A DNA stretch of 64,000 nucleotides from an uncultured Dorea sp. Its GTDB lineage: Bacteria; Bacillota; Clostridia; Lachnospirales; Lachnospiraceae. A program made the translations under genes and the position numbers. Below are positions 51,071-60,268 of the stretch, in pieces (within the stretch, counting starts at the first letter, position 1; every line of letters starts with the position of its first letter). The notes beneath the pieces were generated by a model. It saw nothing but the letters and a program-made list of their open reading frames with translations. It searched no databases and was not told the DNA's origin. The stretch covers positions 1 through 64,000 of the forward strand of contig CAJUMF010000003.1 in NCBI GenBank assembly GCA_910586965.1, in the 5' to 3' direction.

Positions 51071-52637
51071 AGCGGTATCGGATGACGAGGGTTTTGTCTT
51101 GATATACAGTGATCTTGTCGATCATTTCATATAGGATCTCCTGGTCCAGCCGGTCTATTCGTCCGGATTGCTGCAGACGATTTATCCATGGAAGTTCCTG
51201 GTTTTCGGGGACTTGAAGCTCTGGCATTGCGAGGGCTTCTTTTTTCTGCTCCAGAAGAAGGATATCTTTATTGCAGTTATCGCAGAATAAGAGATAATCT
51301 TCCTTTTTTAGCAGGCCGTCTTGATAATCTGCGTAAGCCTGGAGTTTCCGATTCTGTTTTTTAGAAATTTCGGAAATTATGGAGGCTGCACCGGCAGCAG
51401 GATCTGGGCGGGATTGGGAGTATATTTGAGCGGACCGTACGTTTTTTTGGTCTTCGATAAGTTTTTCTATATTTTTGATATTGTCAAGGAGTGATTTTAA
51501 GTCGGACAATATAATCTGGCTTAGATGGTTTTGTGAGATATAATGTGAGGAACAAGCGTTAGTTCCATAGCGGGCATAACGGGAGCACCTGTAGGCAATA
51601 TTATTCTTTTGCCTATACTGTGTTAAAGCCATACCGCAGTCGCCGCAGCGCAGGAATCCTGAAAAGATCGCTTCAGGCCGCTGCTCGGCTGTCTGGGAGC
51701 AGCGTATATTGGCGGAGAGAAGCTTTTGCACTTTGCAGAAGCTTTCTTTATCTATGATAGCTTCATGGGTGCCGGGTACAATAATATACTGACTGCGGGG
51801 GGCTCTTCTTTTTCGCTGGTGTACGCCTGATATGGTTTTCCCTTGCACCATGTTTCCGATATACATTTCATTTCTCAGCGTTTCCGAGATGGCACAGCGG
51901 CTCCAGAGAAAAGGAGCGGTCAGGTGCCTGCTTATCTGATAGGAGGAGTCATTTCGTGATTTATACTCTGCCGGAGACAGTATGTTTTCGTCATTCAGAG
52001 CTTCTGCTATTTTTCTCATACTCGTTCCGGAGAGGTACATGTTAAATATTTTTTTTACAATGCCGGCAGCGTATTCGTCAATGATCAGGCGGTGTTTATC
52101 TGAGGGGTCCCTGAGATATCCGTAACATGGAAAGCTGCCCATATAAGCACCTTCTTTTTGACGTGTCGTGTAAGTTTTCTTGATTTTTCGTGACAGATCC
52201 TTACTGTAAAGTTCATTTAAAATATTTTTTACAGGAAACAGCAGATCATCAGCGGGATTGTTGCCTTTCATACTGTCATAATTATCCAGGACTGCGATGA
52301 AACGTATATTTAGAGAAATGAATTCCCGCTCGATCAAAAGGCCTGCCAGGATGTGGTCGCGGCAGAACCGGGACAGATCTTTTACGATAATACAGTCAAT
52401 ATGACGGCGCCTGATATCCATAAGCATCTGCTGAAAAGCGGGGCGGTCTGTGCTCGTGCCGGAGTAACCATCGTCAATATATTCTTTGACCAGATAAAAT
52501 TGCTCGGAAGAGCTTATGAAGTCTTTTAATATCTTGCGCTGATTTGTGATAGAATTGCTCTCGGGCTTGTCGCCGTCTTCTTTAGAAAGCCGGATATACA
52601 GCCCGGTCTGCCATTTTTGGTTGTTAATGTCCTTCAT
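51048..52637 (-). CDS. Large serine recombinase
   Basis: A 529-residue large serine integrase. The resolvase domain starts TGLYIRLSKEDGDKPESNSI, with catalytic Ser18 (RLSKED), and continues with DDGYSGTSTDRPAFQQMLMDI and KDLSRFCRDHI. A recombinase domain (about 185-290), a zinc ribbon (RCGDCGMALTQ to CSRYARYGTNACSSHY) and a C-terminal coiled coil follow. It most likely drives integration and excision of the 3.7-kb element at the TA in DUF885. GAGGTGAT before the ATG overlaps the stop of the 49-aa gene, so the two are translationally coupled. Confidence 0.93.
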   Translation of the reverse strand: MKDINNQKWQTGLYIRLSKEDGDKPESNSITNQRKILKDFISSSEQFYLVKEYIDDGYSGTSTDRPAFQQMLMDIRRRHIDCIIVKDLSRFCRDHILAGLLIEREFISLNIRFIAVLDNYDSMKGNNPADDLLFPVKNILNELYSKDLSRKIKKTYTTRQKEGAYMGSFPCYGYLRDPSDKHRLIIDEYAAGIVKKIFNMYLSGTSMRKIAEALNDENILSPAEYKSRNDSSYQISRHLTAPFLWSRCAISETLRNEMYIGNMVQGKTISGVHQRKRRAPRSQYIIVPGTHEAIIDKESFCKVQKLLSANIRCSQTAEQRPEAIFSGFLRCGDCGMALTQYRQKNNIAYRCSRYARYGTNACSSHYISQNHLSQIILSDLKSLLDNIKNIEKLIEDQKNVRSAQIYSQSRPDPAAGAASIISEISKKQNRKLQAYADYQDGLLKKEDYLLFCDNCNKDILLLEQKKEALAMPELQVPENQELPWINRLQQSGRIDRLDQEILYEMIDKITVYQDKTLVIRYRFNEEALS

Positions 52638-52641
52638 TGTA

Positions 52642-52791
52642 TCACCTCGTAATATTTTGATTTAATTTTTTTAAATGTGCGGCAATGATCTTTTTGATCA
52701 GTTCTTCGGAAGAGAACTCGTTGTTATATTCACGGCGGATGCGGTACTTGGGGTTAGGGGCTTTTTTATCTTTGGAATATGGAACGCTCAT
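52642..52791 (-). CDS. 49-aa protein coupled to the serine recombinase
   Basis: A small basic protein, SVPYSKDKKAPNPKYRIRRE then FSSEELIKKIIAAHLKKLNQ. AAGGAG at 52799-52804 lies 7 bases before ATG 52791. Its start overlaps the TGA that ends the truncated DUF885 frame (ATGA), and its own stop overlaps the recombinase binding site, so DUF885 fragment, small protein and recombinase form one coupled unit. The C-terminal helix could be a DNA- or recombinase-binding element; a directionality or regulatory role is inference. Confidence 0.65.
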   Translation of the reverse strand: MSVPYSKDKKAPNPKYRIRREYNNEFSSEELIKKIIAAHLKKLNQNITR

Positions 52792-54230
52792 AAGACATGC
52801 TCCTTATAGCGCAATGCCGTTTCATCATATGTTGCCCAGCCCTCTGTATAGCCGCCAAATCCTAACAGACAGCGGATAGGGTCTGGATTCTGGTGCATAT
52901 AATATACATTCTGATACAGGTGCCCCGGATATCCTTCGTGGGCCAGTGTGGTAAATAGGGACAAATCATCGGGAATATGCCCCGCATTTATGTAGATAAC
53001 GTTTGAATTGGCGTTGTCAATTGCAGGAATCATATAAAATGCCGGACTTAAATATTCTTCTAAGGATTTCTGGACATATTTTACCTGGACATCCACGGCA
53101 GGCGGCTTCGGGAAGTCATTGCCCATTTTCTTTTCCAGTGTATTCAGGATAGAAACCGGATTGGAATCTTCAAGGATCATACCTTGTGAGGAATAAAGGT
53201 CAGAAGAGCGGGCATCTGCATCTTCGGAGGAAAGATTGGAGACGCCGAGCTGTGCGAGAGAAGTCTGCATAGTACCAAGGTCTTCCATCACCTGTCGTCT
53301 TGCCAATTCCTGAAGCTTGGGGATGCTTCGGTCAGAGCCGGTTTCGCTAGCAGCTACCAGTTCGTAGTATTGTTTTCCGCCTGGAAGTCTGCACAGACCG
53401 CCTGAACCATCATCCGAGCAATCGTCGCGAAGAGCATTTAATCCTTTTGCCAATGCCTGGTATGCAGGAAAGATATATTTTTTTATGTATTTATCATGGG
53501 TTTTTATATACTTTTTACGATTAAATGATTTTTTCTTTTTTGGGGGAAGTTCTTCTTCTAGTTCTTTTAGTTTTTCCTCAAAGGAAGAATAAAGATAATT
53601 TTCTTTTCCCAATCTTACAAATGCAGTGCATTCGGCGGTAAGATCCCCCAGAGCATTTTCGGACATGAACAGTCCTTTTTCCGCCCGTGCCTGCTCGAAT
53701 TCCAGAATGGAGTCAAAGTAATCCGGTATTTTTTTTAAAAGCTTCAAATAGGTGTCTACATCGGCAGTGTTGTAAAACTGATATTCTGACAGGACTACCG
53801 GAAGTTGTGACTGAGTTCCGGTAAGAGGAGAGAGCGGCTCTTCATATAAGGAATAGGGGGCAAGTTCAAAAGCAGTTGTATAGTATTCCTCAAGGATATC
53901 ATAGGTCAGCTTATTTTCTTCTGACAGCCGGCGGCGGTCGTAGGATTGTAAGAGGGCAAGTGCATTTTCAATGGCAGCGCACACGGAGCCGGTATCGGTG
54001 GTACAGGAGCCAATCGATACGGGAGCATTGGTAATGCCGTAAGCGGCAGGGTTTTTTAAAGTATAATGTAGGGAAATTGTATTGCCGGAAACCTCCTGGC
54101 AGAAAAGGTTATAGGTATATTCCTCAAACTGCTGATTTTCATTTTTATTGAAATGATGCACACTGAGGACGGTGACAGAAAGCACCGCAAAAAAGATGGC
54201 GGCAATAACCGCAGAGCGCTTTTTAGACAT
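52788..54230 (-). pseudogene. N-terminal part of DUF885 peptidase-like protein, interrupted
   Basis: A 480-codon frame starting SKKRSAVIAAIFFAVLSVTV (signal/anchor helix) and ending in element sequence (DETALRYKEHVL). It contains the zinc-binding motif TTLAHEGYPGHLYQNVYY and GGYTEGWATY with the third-ligand Glu. The family is DUF885, secreted metallopeptidase-like proteins of about 600 residues. The ATG at 54230 has GAGGAT upstream. The insertion removes the last 126 residues, which follow the EGWATY segment, so activity is doubtful. Excision of the element at TA would restore a 593-residue protein exactly. Confidence 0.88.
52805..52850. other. attR-type junction of the element
   Basis: The 13-base arm TATAGCGCAATGC (52805-52817) is followed 10 bases later by TA (52828-52829) and then by DUF885 gene sequence. 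Confidence 0.8.
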
Positions 54231-54334
54231 AAGAAATCCTCGAAGCATTTTTTAAATTTATATGCGGGTGAGCGGGGAGTTATGCGGGGGAAGAAATTCG
54301 TGAAGAAATGGTGTCTGAAATTTGTCTGCGGCTC

Positions 54335-54364
54335 TTGACATTTCCTGAGGTTATATGCTACGAT
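54335..54364 (+). promoter_or_regulatory. Promoter of the metG leader
   Basis: TTGACA at 54335-54340 and TGCTACGAT (extended -10, TACGAT at 54359-54364), spacer 18. It lies about 40 bases before the T-box leader. Confidence 0.65.
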
Positions 54365-54401
54365 TCATGATATCTGATTTTCAGATATTGGAATAATTCA
54401 A

Positions 54402-54783
54402 ACGCAGTGACGAAGAGAGTACGCATTTTGAGAGCTTTACAGAGAAATCCTGAATCTCTGGGGGCAGACATCTATATTGTATAGGTGATGCTGCGGCAGA
54501 CAGGGAGCGCTGAGAGGGATGGGCAGGAGATATGCGGAAGATGGATTCTGAGCGGTGCGGTGAGCGAAACCGAGCATCTGTACAGAGATTTTCAGGTGTT
54601 GCCGGAACTTTCGTAAGCCGTAATGGGTCCGCCCTTTACAGCGGCGAGATGTCAGGTACAGCAGCGGATGAAGGGGCTGGCTTGGCACCTTAAGAGGTCT
54701 GCGCCGCGAGGTGCGGATGAATGGAAGTGGTAACACGGGTTTGCTCGTCTTCCCTGATTATTGTAATCGGGGGAGATTTTTTT
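54402..54783 (+). promoter_or_regulatory. T-box riboswitch, methionine type, upstream of metG
   Basis: The leader fills the gap between DUF885 and metG. It begins ACGCAGTGACGAAGAGAGTAC, shares CGAAGA-AGTA with the ileS leader, has a probable specifier ATG followed by G in GGAAGATGGATTC near 54540, and ends with a canonical T-box AAGTGGTAACACGGG (54725-54739). A terminator stem (54748-54760 with 54764-54776) with seven T follows. TGGT would pair with the ACCA end of uncharged tRNA-Met and prevent termination. Confidence 0.88.
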
Positions 54784-54855
54784 GTCTTACGGGAAGGATG
54801 GGCGGACTTTTGTGAAACATTTTGCGAAAACAATGTGAAAAGGAGAGATGAGAAT

Positions 54856-56796
54856 ATGGAAAAGAAAAAGTATTATATGACGACGGCGATTGCCTACACA
54901 TCAGGCAAGCCTCACATCGGCAACACCTACGAAATCGTCCTGGCGGATGCGATTGCCAGATATAAGAGGAGCCAGGGATACGACGTGTTCTTCCAGACAG
55001 GAACGGATGAGCACGGGCAGAAGATTGAGCTTAAGGCCCAGGAGGCGGGCGTTACGCCGAAGGAGTATGTGGACAACGTGGCGGGTCAGGTGAAGGATAT
55101 CTGGAAGATGATGAATTCTTCCCATGATAAATTTATCCGGACGACGGACGCGGACCATGAGCGGGAAGTGCAGAAGATTTTTAAGAAACTGTATGAGCAG
55201 GGAGATATTTATAAAGGTTCTTATGAGGGGCTTTACTGTACGCCCTGCGAATCTTTCTGGACAGAATCCCAGCTTGTGGACGGGAAATGCCCGGACTGCG
55301 GGCGTGAGGTGAAACCTGCGAAGGAGGAGGCTTACTTCTTTAAGATGAGCAAATATGCGGACCGCCTGACCCGGCACATCAACACCCACCCGGAGTTTAT
55401 CCAGCCGGTGTCGCGGAAAAATGAGATGATGAACAATTTCCTTCTTCCAGGTCTTCAGGATTTATGCGTGTCCAGGACTTCTTTCAAGTGGGGAATCCCG
55501 GTGGATTTTGACGACAGGCATGTGGTGTATGTGTGGCTGGATGCGCTGACCAACTATATCACGGGAATCGGCTACGATGCAGAGGGCGAGGGAACGGAGC
55601 AGTTCAAGAAGAACTGGCCGGCTGATTTGCATCTGATTGGGAAAGACATTATCCGTTTCCATACGATATACTGGCCGATTTTCCTGATGGCGCTTGGTCT
55701 GCCTCTGCCAAAGCAGATTTTCGGGCATCCGTGGCTTTTGCAGGGCGACGGGAAGATGAGCAAGTCTAAGGGAAATGTGCTTTATGCGGATGAACTGGTT
55801 GACTTTTTCGGCGTTGACGCAGTGCGTTTCTTCGTGCTCCATGAGATGCCTTTTGACAATGACGGGGTGATTTCCTGGGAGCTTTTGGTGGAGCGGATTA
55901 ATTCTGAGCTTGCGAACACCCTTGGCAATCTGGTGAACCGGACGATTTCCATGACGAATAAATATTTCGGCGGCACGGTGACGGATAAGGGCGCGGCTTT
56001 AAGTGCCGGGGACGCTGCGGTTGACGCTGACCTTAAAGCGGTTGTGGAGCGTACGCCTAAGGTTGTGGAAAAGAAGATGGACGACCTTCGGGTGGCGGAT
56101 GCGATTACGGAGATTTTCAATCTGTTCAAGCGGTGCAACAAGTATATTGACGAGACGATGCCCTGGGCGCTTGCCAAGGAGGAGGAGAAAAAGGAACGGC
56201 TTGAGACGGTGCTTTACAACCTTCTTGAGAGCATCAAGTCCGGTGCAAGGCAGTTGGCGCCGTTTATGCCGGAGACTTCGGAGAAGATACTGGCGCAGCT
56301 TGGCGACGGCAAAGTGACGGAAAAACCAGAGATATTATTTGCAAGGCTGGATATGGAGGAAGTGCTTAAAAAAGTGGAGGAACTTCATCCGCCGGTGGAA
56401 GAATCCGAAGGCGCGGCAGGAAGTGACGGAGCGTCAGGAGAGGATGCAGTGATTGATATTGAGGCAAAGCCGGAGATTACTTTTGAGGAGTTCGGGAAGA
56501 TGCAGTTCCAGGTGGGCGAGATCATTGCCTGCGAGGAAGTGAAGAAGTCAAGGAAACTGCTTTGTTCTCAGGTGAAGATTGGCAGCCAGGTTAAGCAGAT
56601 TGTGTCAGGAATCAAGGCGCACTATACGCCGGAAGAGATGGTAGGCAAGAAAGTAATGGTGCTTGTGAATTTAAAACCTGCGAAGTTGGCCGGAGTGATG
56701 TCTGAGGGGATGCTCCTTTGTGCGGAAGATGCTGACGGGAATCTGGCGCTTGTGACTCCGGAGAAGGAGATGCCGGCAGGGGCGGAGATTTGTTAA
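54856..56796 (+). CDS. metG: Methionyl-tRNA synthetase
   Basis: A 646-residue class I synthetase that charges tRNA-Met, needed for initiation and elongation. PHIGN (residues 19-23) is the HIGH motif, CTPCESFW and CPDCG form the zinc knuckle, and KMSKSKGN is the second signature. A C-terminal OB-fold tRNA-binding domain (about 540-646; MQFQVGEIIACEEVKKSRKL) is fused, which gives the dimeric long form. ATG 54856 follows AAAAGGAGAG; the longer frame would start inside the T-box. Regulation is by the T-box leader. Confidence 0.97.
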   Translation: MEKKKYYMTTAIAYTSGKPHIGNTYEIVLADAIARYKRSQGYDVFFQTGTDEHGQKIELKAQEAGVTPKEYVDNVAGQVKDIWKMMNSSHDKFIRTTDADHEREVQKIFKKLYEQGDIYKGSYEGLYCTPCESFWTESQLVDGKCPDCGREVKPAKEEAYFFKMSKYADRLTRHINTHPEFIQPVSRKNEMMNNFLLPGLQDLCVSRTSFKWGIPVDFDDRHVVYVWLDALTNYITGIGYDAEGEGTEQFKKNWPADLHLIGKDIIRFHTIYWPIFLMALGLPLPKQIFGHPWLLQGDGKMSKSKGNVLYADELVDFFGVDAVRFFVLHEMPFDNDGVISWELLVERINSELANTLGNLVNRTISMTNKYFGGTVTDKGAALSAGDAAVDADLKAVVERTPKVVEKKMDDLRVADAITEIFNLFKRCNKYIDETMPWALAKEEEKKERLETVLYNLLESIKSGARQLAPFMPETSEKILAQLGDGKVTEKPEILFARLDMEEVLKKVEELHPPVEESEGAAGSDGASGEDAVIDIEAKPEITFEEFGKMQFQVGEIIACEEVKKSRKLLCSQVKIGSQVKQIVSGIKAHYTPEEMVGKKVMVLVNLKPAKLAGVMSEGMLLCAEDADGNLALVTPEKEMPAGAEIC

Positions 56797-56828
56797 GCAT
56801 GTATAATTAGGAAAGGAAGATATAATTT

Positions 56829-57815
56829 ATGGAAAAAATTAGAATCGGTATCGTAGGATATGGCAATATCGGGCGCGGCGTCGAGCAGGCGATTGCCCGC
56901 AATGAGGATATGGAGTTAAAGGCTGTTTTTACCAGGAGGGCTCCGGCGGCTGTGGCGATAAAGACGGAAGGCGTGACGGTAAAGCATTTTGACGATATGC
57001 TTTCGATGAAGGATGAGATTGACGTGATGGTGCTTTGCGGCGGTTCGGCTACAGACCTTCCGGTTATCGGGCCGGAGGTTGCGGCGAACTTTAATACGAT
57101 TGACAGCTTTGACACCCATGCGAAGATTCCGGAGTATTTTGCAAATGTGGACAAGGCGGCGAGAGCCGGCGGCAATGTGAGCATTATTTCCGTGGGCTGG
57201 GACCCGGGGATGTTCTCTTTGAACCGCCTGTACGCGGAGTCCATCCTGGCGCAGGGCAGCACCTATACGTTCTGGGGCAAGGGCGTGAGCCAGGGTCACT
57301 CGGATGCCATCCGCCGCATTGACGGGGTGAAGAATGCGATTCAATATACAGTTCCCATTGAGGAGGCGGTTGACAAAGTAAGGAGCGGCAGCGAGCCAGA
57401 GCTTACCACAAGGGATAAGCACTTGAGGGAGTGCTATGTGGTTGCTGAGGACGGGGCTGATAAGGCGGCGATTGAGCAGGCGATCAAGACGATGCCGAAT
57501 TATTTTGACGAGTATGATACGACGGTAACATTTGTCACAGAGGAAGAGCTAAAGGCGAACCACAGTAAGATGCCTCACGGCGGGTTTGTTATCCGAAGCG
57601 GCGAGACGGGCTGCGAGGGGAATAAGCATGTGATTGAGTATTCTCTTAGGCTGGATTCCAACCCGGAGTTTACGGCCAGCGTGCTTGTGTGCTACGCGCG
57701 GGCGGCGTACAGGCTGTCGAAAGCGGGCGAGAGCGGGGCGAAGAGCGTGTTTGATATCGCGCCGGGGCTGCTGTCGCAGAAGACGGCGGAGGAATTGAGG
57801 GCGCAGTTGCTGTAG
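56829..57815 (+). CDS. ddh: meso-Diaminopimelate dehydrogenase
   Basis: A 328-residue NADPH-dependent enzyme that converts tetrahydrodipicolinate to meso-diaminopimelate in one step for lysine and cell wall synthesis. The N-terminal Rossmann motif is IGIVGYGNIGRGVEQAI; VLCGGSATDLP, NTIDSFDTHAKIPEYF, SVGWDPGMFSLNRL and GKGVSQGHSDAIRRIDGV are strongly conserved in Ddh. Length is as expected. It follows metG by 32 bases and ends before a terminator, so it may be cotranscribed. Confidence 0.95.
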   Translation: MEKIRIGIVGYGNIGRGVEQAIARNEDMELKAVFTRRAPAAVAIKTEGVTVKHFDDMLSMKDEIDVMVLCGGSATDLPVIGPEVAANFNTIDSFDTHAKIPEYFANVDKAARAGGNVSIISVGWDPGMFSLNRLYAESILAQGSTYTFWGKGVSQGHSDAIRRIDGVKNAIQYTVPIEEAVDKVRSGSEPELTTRDKHLRECYVVAEDGADKAAIEQAIKTMPNYFDEYDTTVTFVTEEELKANHSKMPHGGFVIRSGETGCEGNKHVIEYSLRLDSNPEFTASVLVCYARAAYRLSKAGESGAKSVFDIAPGLLSQKTAEELRAQLL

Positions 57816-57857
57816 TAAGATTAGATGAATGTATTTATATGGCTGGGATAAGCGGGA

Positions 57858-57895
57858 GAAAAGCGTCTGTCAGGAAGTCTTGACAGGCGCTTTTT
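57858..57895 (+). terminator. Terminator after ddh
   Basis: AGCGTCTGTCA at 57862-57872 pairs with TGACAGGCGCT at 57881-57891 (one G-U), flanked by A run and T run, so it can act on both strands. Confidence 0.85.
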
Positions 57896-57902
57896 CGCTG
57901 CA

Positions 57903-59243
57903 CTAGTTTTCCGGTATATCTCTGTTCAGATATTCTCTAAGCATCCATAGGAGATAGAGCGGAATGCTGTAAGTCTTTGTCTCTTCAACCATATGGTCTC
58001 CTGCATTCTTCATGGAGAATTTAAAGCCAAAGGCTGGGCGGTATCGTTTGCAATACTGCCGGAAACTCTTGGCGCGGGTATGAAGAGCGGCTTTGGCCTC
58101 GACGGGAATGACGGCATCTTCATATTCAAAGAGAAAGTCAAGCTCTGCGGTGTTTCCCGAACGCCAGAAGTAAGGGGAGATGCCCTGTGTCAGAAATTCC
58201 GTCAGCACAAAGTTTTCTGTAAAAGCGCCTTTGAAATTCTTGTACAGCTCGGAGTCTTCCATAATCGTTTTGTGTGATATTCCCGACTTTTTTCGGAGCA
58301 GCCCTACATCTGCCATGTATACTTTGAAATATGAGGCATTCGCGTAGAAGGATAAGGGCAATTCCGGAGTAGCGGCAAGTTCTAATCGGTAGACAAGCCC
58401 TGCGTCAACGAGCCATTCTAAAGCATCCTCTAATTCGCTGGAGCGCTTTCCGGCTTTGACGTGGGAGAACATGAATTTATTATTGTCTTTTGCCAATTGC
58501 TTTGGTATGGAATCCCATATCCAGCTAAGTTTCGGGATATCTGTTTTCGGCGCATGTTTAGCAAAATCGCTGCTGTAATCTAATAGGATGTTTTCCTGCA
58601 ATTTCTCTGCTTTTTCAAAATTGTGTGTTTCTGTCCATGCGGCTACAACTTCCGGCATCCCACCAATGATATAATAATATTTCAGTTCCTTTTCCAGAGA
58701 TTTTGTATAAAGCTCAGGAAGTTCCTGTGCGATTTTGTATTTTTGTACACCGTTCCAGAGAGCTGTTTTACCGTCGGCTCTTAAAAATTCGGAAAAAGTC
58801 ATAGGATACATGAGGAGCCGGTCAACTTTTCCTACCGGAAAGGAAATATTTTCGCGTTTTATGGATACGCCTAAGAGAGAACCGGCGCATATGATATGCA
58901 GGTTACGCATGTTTTCACAAAAATATTTTAAAGATGTGACGGCGGCCGGGCAGGCTTGTATCTCGTCGAAAATTACAAGAGTTTTACCGGGTATGATTTC
59001 CTTCCCTCTTATGATATTTCCCAGTTCATCTATAATCCGGTGCACATCAAAATCGTATTCAAATACGGAGGAAAGCCCTGTGTTTCCCTCAAAGTAAAAG
59101 TATGCGGTATCATCAAAATACGTTTCGCCGAATTCTTTGCAGGTGTAAGTTTTTCCGCACTGCCGTACTCCGGTGATTAAAAGGGGCTTACGGTCTTTTG
59201 CGTCTTTCCACTCTATGAGCTTGTTCATGATATCACGTTCCAA
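57903..59243 (-). CDS. AAA ATPase with DUF4143 domain
   Basis: A 446-residue protein of the AAA_14/DUF4143 group common in anaerobes. Walker A is GVRQCGKTY (residues about 25-33), Walker B LVIFDEIQACP, and the sensor strand IICAGSLLG. The DUF4143 part (about 200-400) includes SYDSDFAKHAP-like and FTENFVLTEFL, FWRSGNTAELDFLFEYEDAVIPVEAKA; the E-L-D-F...EAKA segment is PD-(D/E)XK-like. The function is unknown. It starts with TTG 59243 (GGTGA upstream), which keeps the conserved ERDIMNKLIEWKD; ATG 59228 is an alternative. Confidence 0.85.
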   Translation of the reverse strand: MERDIMNKLIEWKDAKDRKPLLITGVRQCGKTYTCKEFGETYFDDTAYFYFEGNTGLSSVFEYDFDVHRIIDELGNIIRGKEIIPGKTLVIFDEIQACPAAVTSLKYFCENMRNLHIICAGSLLGVSIKRENISFPVGKVDRLLMYPMTFSEFLRADGKTALWNGVQKYKIAQELPELYTKSLEKELKYYYIIGGMPEVVAAWTETHNFEKAEKLQENILLDYSSDFAKHAPKTDIPKLSWIWDSIPKQLAKDNNKFMFSHVKAGKRSSELEDALEWLVDAGLVYRLELAATPELPLSFYANASYFKVYMADVGLLRKKSGISHKTIMEDSELYKNFKGAFTENFVLTEFLTQGISPYFWRSGNTAELDFLFEYEDAVIPVEAKAALHTRAKSFRQYCKRYRPAFGFKFSMKNAGDHMVEETKTYSIPLYLLWMLREYLNRDIPEN

Positions 59244-59387
59244 ATTATTTCACCGTCCTTGCATTTAGATAATAGCTTGATTTTATCATAAAAATCATAG
59301 GAATACAATTTTAATTTCGCTATTTATCATATGAAAAATACAATAAAATATACATTATTCATATGAAAAACGCAAATAACGCCTGCC

Positions 59388-59416
59388 TTGACTACCCATA
59401 CTCGCGATGTTACAAT
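59388..59416 (+). promoter_or_regulatory. Promoter of tatD
   Basis: TTGACT at 59388-59393 and TACAAT at 59411-59416, spacer 17. Just upstream, a CATATGAAAAA motif is repeated near 59331 and 59361. Confidence 0.6.
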
Positions 59417-59491
59417 AAAAATATGATATGATGCAATGCGGAGCAATCTGCAGCATTATGATATTAGGATGACTGAGGAGGATGCCGCGCA

Positions 59492-60253
59492 ATGATTTTT
59501 GATACCCATGCACATTATGATGATGAACAGTTTGACGGAGACAGAGAGAAGCTTTTGGCATCCATGCCATCAAATGGTGTCGGCAAAATCGTCAATGTCA
59601 GTGCCGCATATGAATCTTGTGAGCGTGTAATCGCGATGGCGGAAAAATACCCGTTTATGTATGCGGCGGTGGGCGTCCATCCGGATGAAGTGGGAAAACT
59701 TGATGAAGAGAGATTTTCCCGCATGAAGGAGCTTTTTAAGAATGAAAAGGTCGTGGCAGTAGGGGAAATCGGCCTTGATTATTACTGGGATAATGAGTCT
59801 CATGACGTTCAGAAAAAGTGGTTTGTCCGTCAGCTTGGCCTTGCCAGGGAATTAAATCTTCCGGTGAATATACACAGCCGCGACGCGGCGCAGGATACGA
59901 TGGATATCATAAGGGAGTACGGGAAGGGGCTTGACGGTGTGATTCACTGCTATTCCTATGCAAAGGAGATGGCGCTTGAATATGTGAAGATGGGATACTT
60001 TATCGGAGTCGGAGGCGTGGTGACTTTTAAGAACGCAAGAAAGCTTAAGGAGACAGTGGAGGCGATACCGCTGACTTCGATTGTGCTGGAGACTGACTGC
60101 CCTTATCTCGCTCCGGAGCCGTACCGTGGGAAACGGAATAATTCTTCTTACATAAAGTATGCGGCGGAGGAAATCGGGCGGCTCAAGGGAGTGGACGGCG
60201 AGGAAGTAATAAGGCAGACGGAAGAGAATGCCAAAAAGCTGTATCGGCTGTAA
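59492..60253 (+). CDS. tatD: TatD-family deoxyribonuclease
   Basis: A 253-residue TIM-barrel metal-dependent hydrolase. FDTHAHYDD near the start is the HxH metal site, GEIGLDYYWD gives Glu, NIHSRDA and IHCYSY give further His ligands, and LETDCPYLAPEPYRGKRN the late Asp. TatD proteins are 3'-5' exonucleases linked to DNA repair or processing. GGAGG lies 16 bases before ATG 59492. The gene often follows metG in Firmicutes; here ddh and a DUF4143 gene intervene. It converges with the first GntR gene. Confidence 0.93.
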   Translation: MIFDTHAHYDDEQFDGDREKLLASMPSNGVGKIVNVSAAYESCERVIAMAEKYPFMYAAVGVHPDEVGKLDEERFSRMKELFKNEKVVAVGEIGLDYYWDNESHDVQKKWFVRQLGLARELNLPVNIHSRDAAQDTMDIIREYGKGLDGVIHCYSYAKEMALEYVKMGYFIGVGGVVTFKNARKLKETVEAIPLTSIVLETDCPYLAPEPYRGKRNNSSYIKYAAEEIGRLKGVDGEEVIRQTEENAKKLYRL

Positions 60254-60268
60254 AGGGAAAATAACGGT

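Larger units (their letters stand above)
49144..52829. mobile_element. 3,686-bp serine-recombinase element inserted in the DUF885 gene
   Basis: The ends are defined by the DUF885 frame and by dyad arms: GCATTGCGCTATA at 49154-49166 and its reverse complement at 52805-52817, each exactly 10 bases from a central TA (49142-49143 and 52828-52829). The circular form would have a 48-bp imperfect palindromic attP with central TA, as for large serine integrases. Content: a large serine recombinase, a 49-aa coupled protein, an unknown 134-aa protein and a tyrosine recombinase within an inverted-repeat-flanked segment. No relaxase or conjugation gene is present, so it may be a minimal or cis-mobilisable element. 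Confidence 0.85.

Noticed and set aside
49144..52829. Prophage or conjugative transposon
   Set aside because: The element is only 3.7 kb and has no structural, lysis, relaxase or type IV secretion genes.
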